From positions 1 through 7,879 of the forward strand of contig JAUWKW010000054.1 of assembly GCA_030614035.1 (NCBI GenBank): a DNA stretch of 7,879 nucleotides. The letters are read 5' to 3'. The position numbers and the translations under genes are program-made. This document shows, in pieces, positions 6,227 to 7,879 of this stretch. Origin of the DNA: Chromatiales bacterium (GTDB taxonomy: Bacteria; Pseudomonadota; Gammaproteobacteria; Steroidobacterales; GCA-2729495). A model generated the notes under the pieces. That model saw only the letters and a list, made by a program, of their open reading frames with translations. It was not told the origin of the DNA and made no database searches. How positions within the stretch are numbered: position 1 is the first letter of the stretch; the number at the start of each line of letters is the position of its first letter.

Positions 6227-7033
6227 ATGAATCGCCAGCAGATCTGGTCAACAGTCACTGCCTGTGTCATTACCATGCTGTTTTTCTCGGCCGTGATGGC
6301 TCTGGGCATCGGCTTGGTAGTGCTCAATGAGCGGTCGGCACCGGACTTCCCCTGGTTTCCCATCCCGATCATCGGGCTATTGATCGCGGCCATTGTTGGT
6401 ATGCAGCGCTGGCGCCCCATCGGGTTGGAGATACCGAGGGACATTCCGTGGGGGCGCGTGTATGGGTTTGCTGCGGCGATCACCGTGGTCGGCATCGTCG
6501 TCTGCATCCTGCAGGGGGCATTTCACGGGTATGTGCGCGTATCGGAGGGCGTGCAGGCCGAGGTCAGCACGGCATTCGCTTTCTTATATTGGTTCGTCAT
6601 GGCGCTATTCGCGGCGGTGCTCGCGGAAGCGGCTTTTCGTGGCGTTATGCAGACTCGTTTGATGGCAGTTATGGGTGTCTGGCCCGCGATCGTGATCGTC
6701 AGCATCGTCAATACAGCAGCGCATCGCTGGAACATCGAACTTTTCCAACAGTGGCTGGGGCTATTCGTAACACTGGCGGGCTGGGGATATTTGCGTTACC
6801 TGGGCCGTTCGCTAGTGCCTCCAATCGTCGCCCACGGCGTGACCAATTTTCTGCTGGCTTTCGGCCTGTGGACTTGGGGCCCGTTCGACCAGGGTGCGCT
6901 GGGAACAGGCTCGCTTGTTTTAATCGCTGCCACCGGTGTCGTCGCCCTGATCATCGCTATTTTCCTGGCGCGTAGTGTGAATACAAAACGAGAATCGAGT
7001 GATCAACCGGCGTACGCCGAATCTTCCGGTTGA
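6227..7033 (+). CDS. CPBP/Abi family membrane protein lacking the first catalytic Glu
   Basis: 268 residues, polytopic, about 7-8 hydrophobic segments. The CPBP (CAAX protease and bacteriocin-processing) core is seen as motif 1 at 133-138, motif 2 around H166 and motif 3 HGVTN at 203-207. Motif 3 (HxxxN) and H166 are intact. Motif 1, normally EExxxR, reads A133-E134-A-A-F-R138, so the first Glu, catalytic in Rce1-type enzymes, is Ala (codon GCG, one base from GAG). Motif 2, normally FxxxH, has Asn162 in place of Phe. The protein may therefore be a non-proteolytic CPBP relative, or one using E134. Bacterial CPBP proteins include bacteriocin immunity, prenyl-protein and anti-sigma proteases. 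The tail after about 253 is polar. A Shine-Dalgarno AGGA sits 8 bases before the ATG. The next gene begins 24 bases downstream and in the same frame. Confidence 0.85.
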   Translation: MNRQQIWSTVTACVITMLFFSAVMALGIGLVVLNERSAPDFPWFPIPIIGLLIAAIVGMQRWRPIGLEIPRDIPWGRVYGFAAAITVVGIVVCILQGAFHGYVRVSEGVQAEVSTAFAFLYWFVMALFAAVLAEAAFRGVMQTRLMAVMGVWPAIVIVSIVNTAAHRWNIELFQQWLGLFVTLAGWGYLRYLGRSLVPPIVAHGVTNFLLAFGLWTWGPFDQGALGTGSLVLIAATGVVALIIAIFLARSVNTKRESSDQPAYAESSG

Positions 7034-7057
7034 GGACGACAACGGAAAAACGGCTGG

Positions 7058-7306
7058 TTGGCTTATCGCACCGTGGCATCTTTACGAATCGCGCACACTT
7101 ATGATTTCGGAACCTTCGCAGCGATGAAGTCGTTGCTCGAAAGTGAAGGAGTGACCGTTCTCGAAATCGCCATAGGTGGACACCTGGCCATTGCCGGCGC
7201 CGATCAGGGGTATTATCTGCAAGTCCTTCCGGAAGATCGTGTCAAGGCACGTACCATTCTTCGGAATAACGACCTCGGTAAATACATCTTCCAGGAAGAA
7301 CGCTGA
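7058..7306 (+). CDS. DUF2007-like small protein
   Basis: 82 residues, cytoplasmic, no membrane segment. The layout fits the DUF2007 group: a first strand (YRTVASLRIAHTYD), a helix (FGTFAAMKSLLESEGV, 18-33) where the family has a conserved 'leu-leu-x-x-x-gly' element, then short strands and VLPEDRVKARTILRNN, matching the usual 'v-x-x-x-d-x-x-x-a-x-x-i-l' ending. DUF2007 proteins are proposed signal-transduction or domain-partner proteins and have no known reaction. TTG at 7058 is used as start because it leaves the first strand intact; the only nearby purine-rich stretch (ACGGA, about 11 bases upstream) is weak. A GTG at 7073 is an alternative that would cut into the first strand. It is in frame with the CPBP gene, separated by a single TGA. 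Confidence 0.7.
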   Translation: MAYRTVASLRIAHTYDFGTFAAMKSLLESEGVTVLEIAIGGHLAIAGADQGYYLQVLPEDRVKARTILRNNDLGKYIFQEER

Positions 7307-7310
7307 GGGG

Positions 7311-7357
7311 CGCCCGGCGTGCTAGTCGAAATTCGGTGGCCGGCAAAAATCCGGGCG
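7311..7357. repeat. 7-base inverted repeat with long loop
   Basis: CGCCCGG 7311-7317 is the exact complement of CCGGGCG 7351-7357, with 33 bases between. It lies a few bases after the DUF2007-like stop (7306). There is no T run, so it is not a clear terminator. Confidence 0.25.
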
Positions 7358-7379
7358 GAAATGGGTGCCGAGCTTGGGT

Positions 7380-7385
7380 TATAGT
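7380..7385 (+). promoter_or_regulatory. weak -10-like box
   Basis: TATAGT matches the sigma70 -10 hexamer at five of six positions and lies in the 128-base gap before the small membrane protein. No -35 box is seen at 16-17 bases upstream and there is no TG extension, so this is a weak call. Confidence 0.2.
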
Positions 7386-7390
7386 TAGAG

Positions 7391-7415
7391 CCGATTCCAT
7401 CGGCAGGGGAATCGG
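7391..7415. repeat. 8-bp stem hairpin in the 5' region of the small membrane protein gene
   Basis: CCGATTCC 7391-7398 and GGAATCGG 7408-7415 are exact complements with a 9-base loop, ending 9 bases before the Shine-Dalgarno GGGAG (7425-7429). If transcribed it would place a stable stem next to the ribosome site. It could equally be a dyad operator site. Confidence 0.45.
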
Positions 7416-7434
7416 AGGACCAAAGGGAGCGACG

Positions 7435-7737
7435 ATGCCAAGCAGAGAGGCAAACGGGAAGGAGACAACGATCGCCTTCCTTCTGGCGGTGATATTCGGG
7501 TTGGGCTCGTTATTTTACTCGTTCGCCACTGCCGGCGATCTCTTCTCTGTCCCTGCAATTGCACTCGCGTTGGCCGCCGTGCATTACTTAGCGGTTCTAT
7601 ATGTATTTATCCGTACCGACAAGCACGCTCGATGGCTTCTGTTATTTCTCAGCGTGCCGTTGGCATTCGTATCCTTGGACAACCTCGGGTGGTTACTTGG
7701 CGAACTCGGTGGTCCGTCGCTTCGTCTTTTTGGCTAA
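7435..7737 (+). CDS. small three-helix membrane protein, unknown function
   Basis: 100 residues from ATG 7435. Hydrophobic segments at about 12-31, 38-58 and 67-88 predict three membrane helices. The short charged N-terminus (MPSREANGKE) and the loop IRTDKHARW (58-66) suggest helix 2 is followed by a cytoplasmic loop. No conserved catalytic motif or known family is recognised. GGGAG at 7425-7429, 5 bases before the ATG, decides this start; the GTG at 7336 would add 33 residues of Gly- and Arg-rich sequence overlapping the hairpin at 7391-7415 and is rejected. It is 128 bases from the DUF2007-like gene and may have its own promoter. Confidence 0.7.
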   Translation: MPSREANGKETTIAFLLAVIFGLGSLFYSFATAGDLFSVPAIALALAAVHYLAVLYVFIRTDKHARWLLLFLSVPLAFVSLDNLGWLLGELGGPSLRLFG

Positions 7738-7750
7738 GCATTAATAATGC
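7738..7750. repeat. AT-rich perfect palindrome after the membrane protein gene
   Basis: GCATTA and TAATGC flank a single A, directly after the TAA stop at 7735-7737. There is no T run. It resembles a regulator operator half-site pair more than a terminator, but chance is possible. Confidence 0.3.
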
Positions 7751-7793
7751 CCGGCTGAGGAACTCGAAAATTTGGGATGAAGATTTGATGCGC

Positions 7794-7827
7794 GCCCTGC
7801 CCCGTAGTTAGCCGCTGCCAACAGGGC
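7794..7827. repeat. inverted repeat upstream of the last gene
   Basis: GCCCTG 7794-7799 pairs with CAGGGC 7822-7827. ACAGGG also occurs again at 7831-7836, next to the Shine-Dalgarno, so CCCTG could alternatively pair there and cover the ribosome site. No T run follows. Confidence 0.25.
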
Positions 7828-7845
7828 ATGACAGGGGGAAATCCG

Positions 7846-7879
7846 ATGAAAAGGATTCAAACATTACTGAAGAAGAAAG
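7846..7879 (+). CDS. start of a gene truncated by the window edge
   Basis: Eleven codons (MKRIQTLLKKK) from ATG 7846 remain open to the right edge. A strong Shine-Dalgarno, AGGGGGA at 7833-7839, lies 6 bases upstream. The fragment is too short to assign; the Lys-rich start resembles either the beginning of a signal peptide or a cytoplasmic protein. Confidence 0.55.
   Translation, partial: MKRIQTLLKKK

Noticed and set aside
6448..6975. 175-codon plus-strand open frame within the CPBP gene
   Set aside because: It is a shadow frame rich in Arg and Gly; the CPBP frame has membrane helices and family motifs.
7336..7434. GTG start for the small membrane protein
   Set aside because: It adds a Gly/Arg-rich stretch across the hairpin, and a good ribosome site precedes ATG 7435.
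1..7879. defence, phage, CRISPR, tRNA or transposon elements
   Set aside because: No repeat-spacer pattern, no transposase or recombinase motifs, no tRNA-like cloverleaf was noticed on either strand. The CPBP family includes immunity-type proteins, but there is no bacteriocin or defence gene beside it.

Overview
The window looks like an ordinary stretch of a moderately GC-rich Gram-negative chromosome, most probably from a marine or environmental gammaproteobacterium. Three things point that way: an outer-membrane-type lipoprotein, an MltF-like lytic transglycosylase with a periplasmic solute-binding module, and the gene pair NUDT19-like Nudix hydrolase plus LACTB2-like metallo-hydrolase. This is inferred from gene content only. 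I see no rRNA, tRNA, CRISPR array, insertion sequence or phage gene.

Layout. Positions 9-1663 hold a two-gene operon on the minus strand: a Nudix hydrolase whose Nudix box is split by an insertion, followed with a 4-base GTGA overlap by an MBL-fold hydrolase. A very short possible leader ORF (1660-1719 or 1660-1737) ends in an ATGA overlap with the Nudix start. A divergent intergenic region of about 150-230 bases separates this operon from a series of plus-strand genes that runs to the end of the window.

Plus strand, in order: an exported amidohydrolase-2 family metallo-hydrolase (1891-2802), a small lipoprotein of unknown function (2828-3352) and a VOC/glyoxalase-fold protein (3379-3813), all closely spaced. 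Next comes a 597-residue membrane-anchored protein with a periplasmic solute-binding domain and a C-terminal lytic transglycosylase domain (3862-5655). After it come a small membrane-anchored protein of unknown family (5741-6157), a CPBP/Abi-family membrane protein (6227-7033), a DUF2007-like small protein (7058-7306), a 100-residue three-helix membrane protein (7435-7737), and the first codons of another gene at the right edge (7846-7879). Spacings from 24 to 128 bases suggest one or more transcription units, but no convincing terminator (hairpin plus T run) was found between genes.

Functional reading. The minus-strand pair probably forms a cytoplasmic hydrolase module whose substrates cannot be read from sequence. 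The plus-strand genes are biased toward the envelope: one exported enzyme, one lipoprotein, one peptidoglycan lyase and three integral or anchored membrane proteins. I did not find a convincing new multi-gene system. The points most worth a second look are the missing first catalytic glutamate in the CPBP protein, the three-helix anchor on the SBP-SLT transglycosylase, the split Nudix box, the possible leader ORF, and several hairpins in the intergenic regions.
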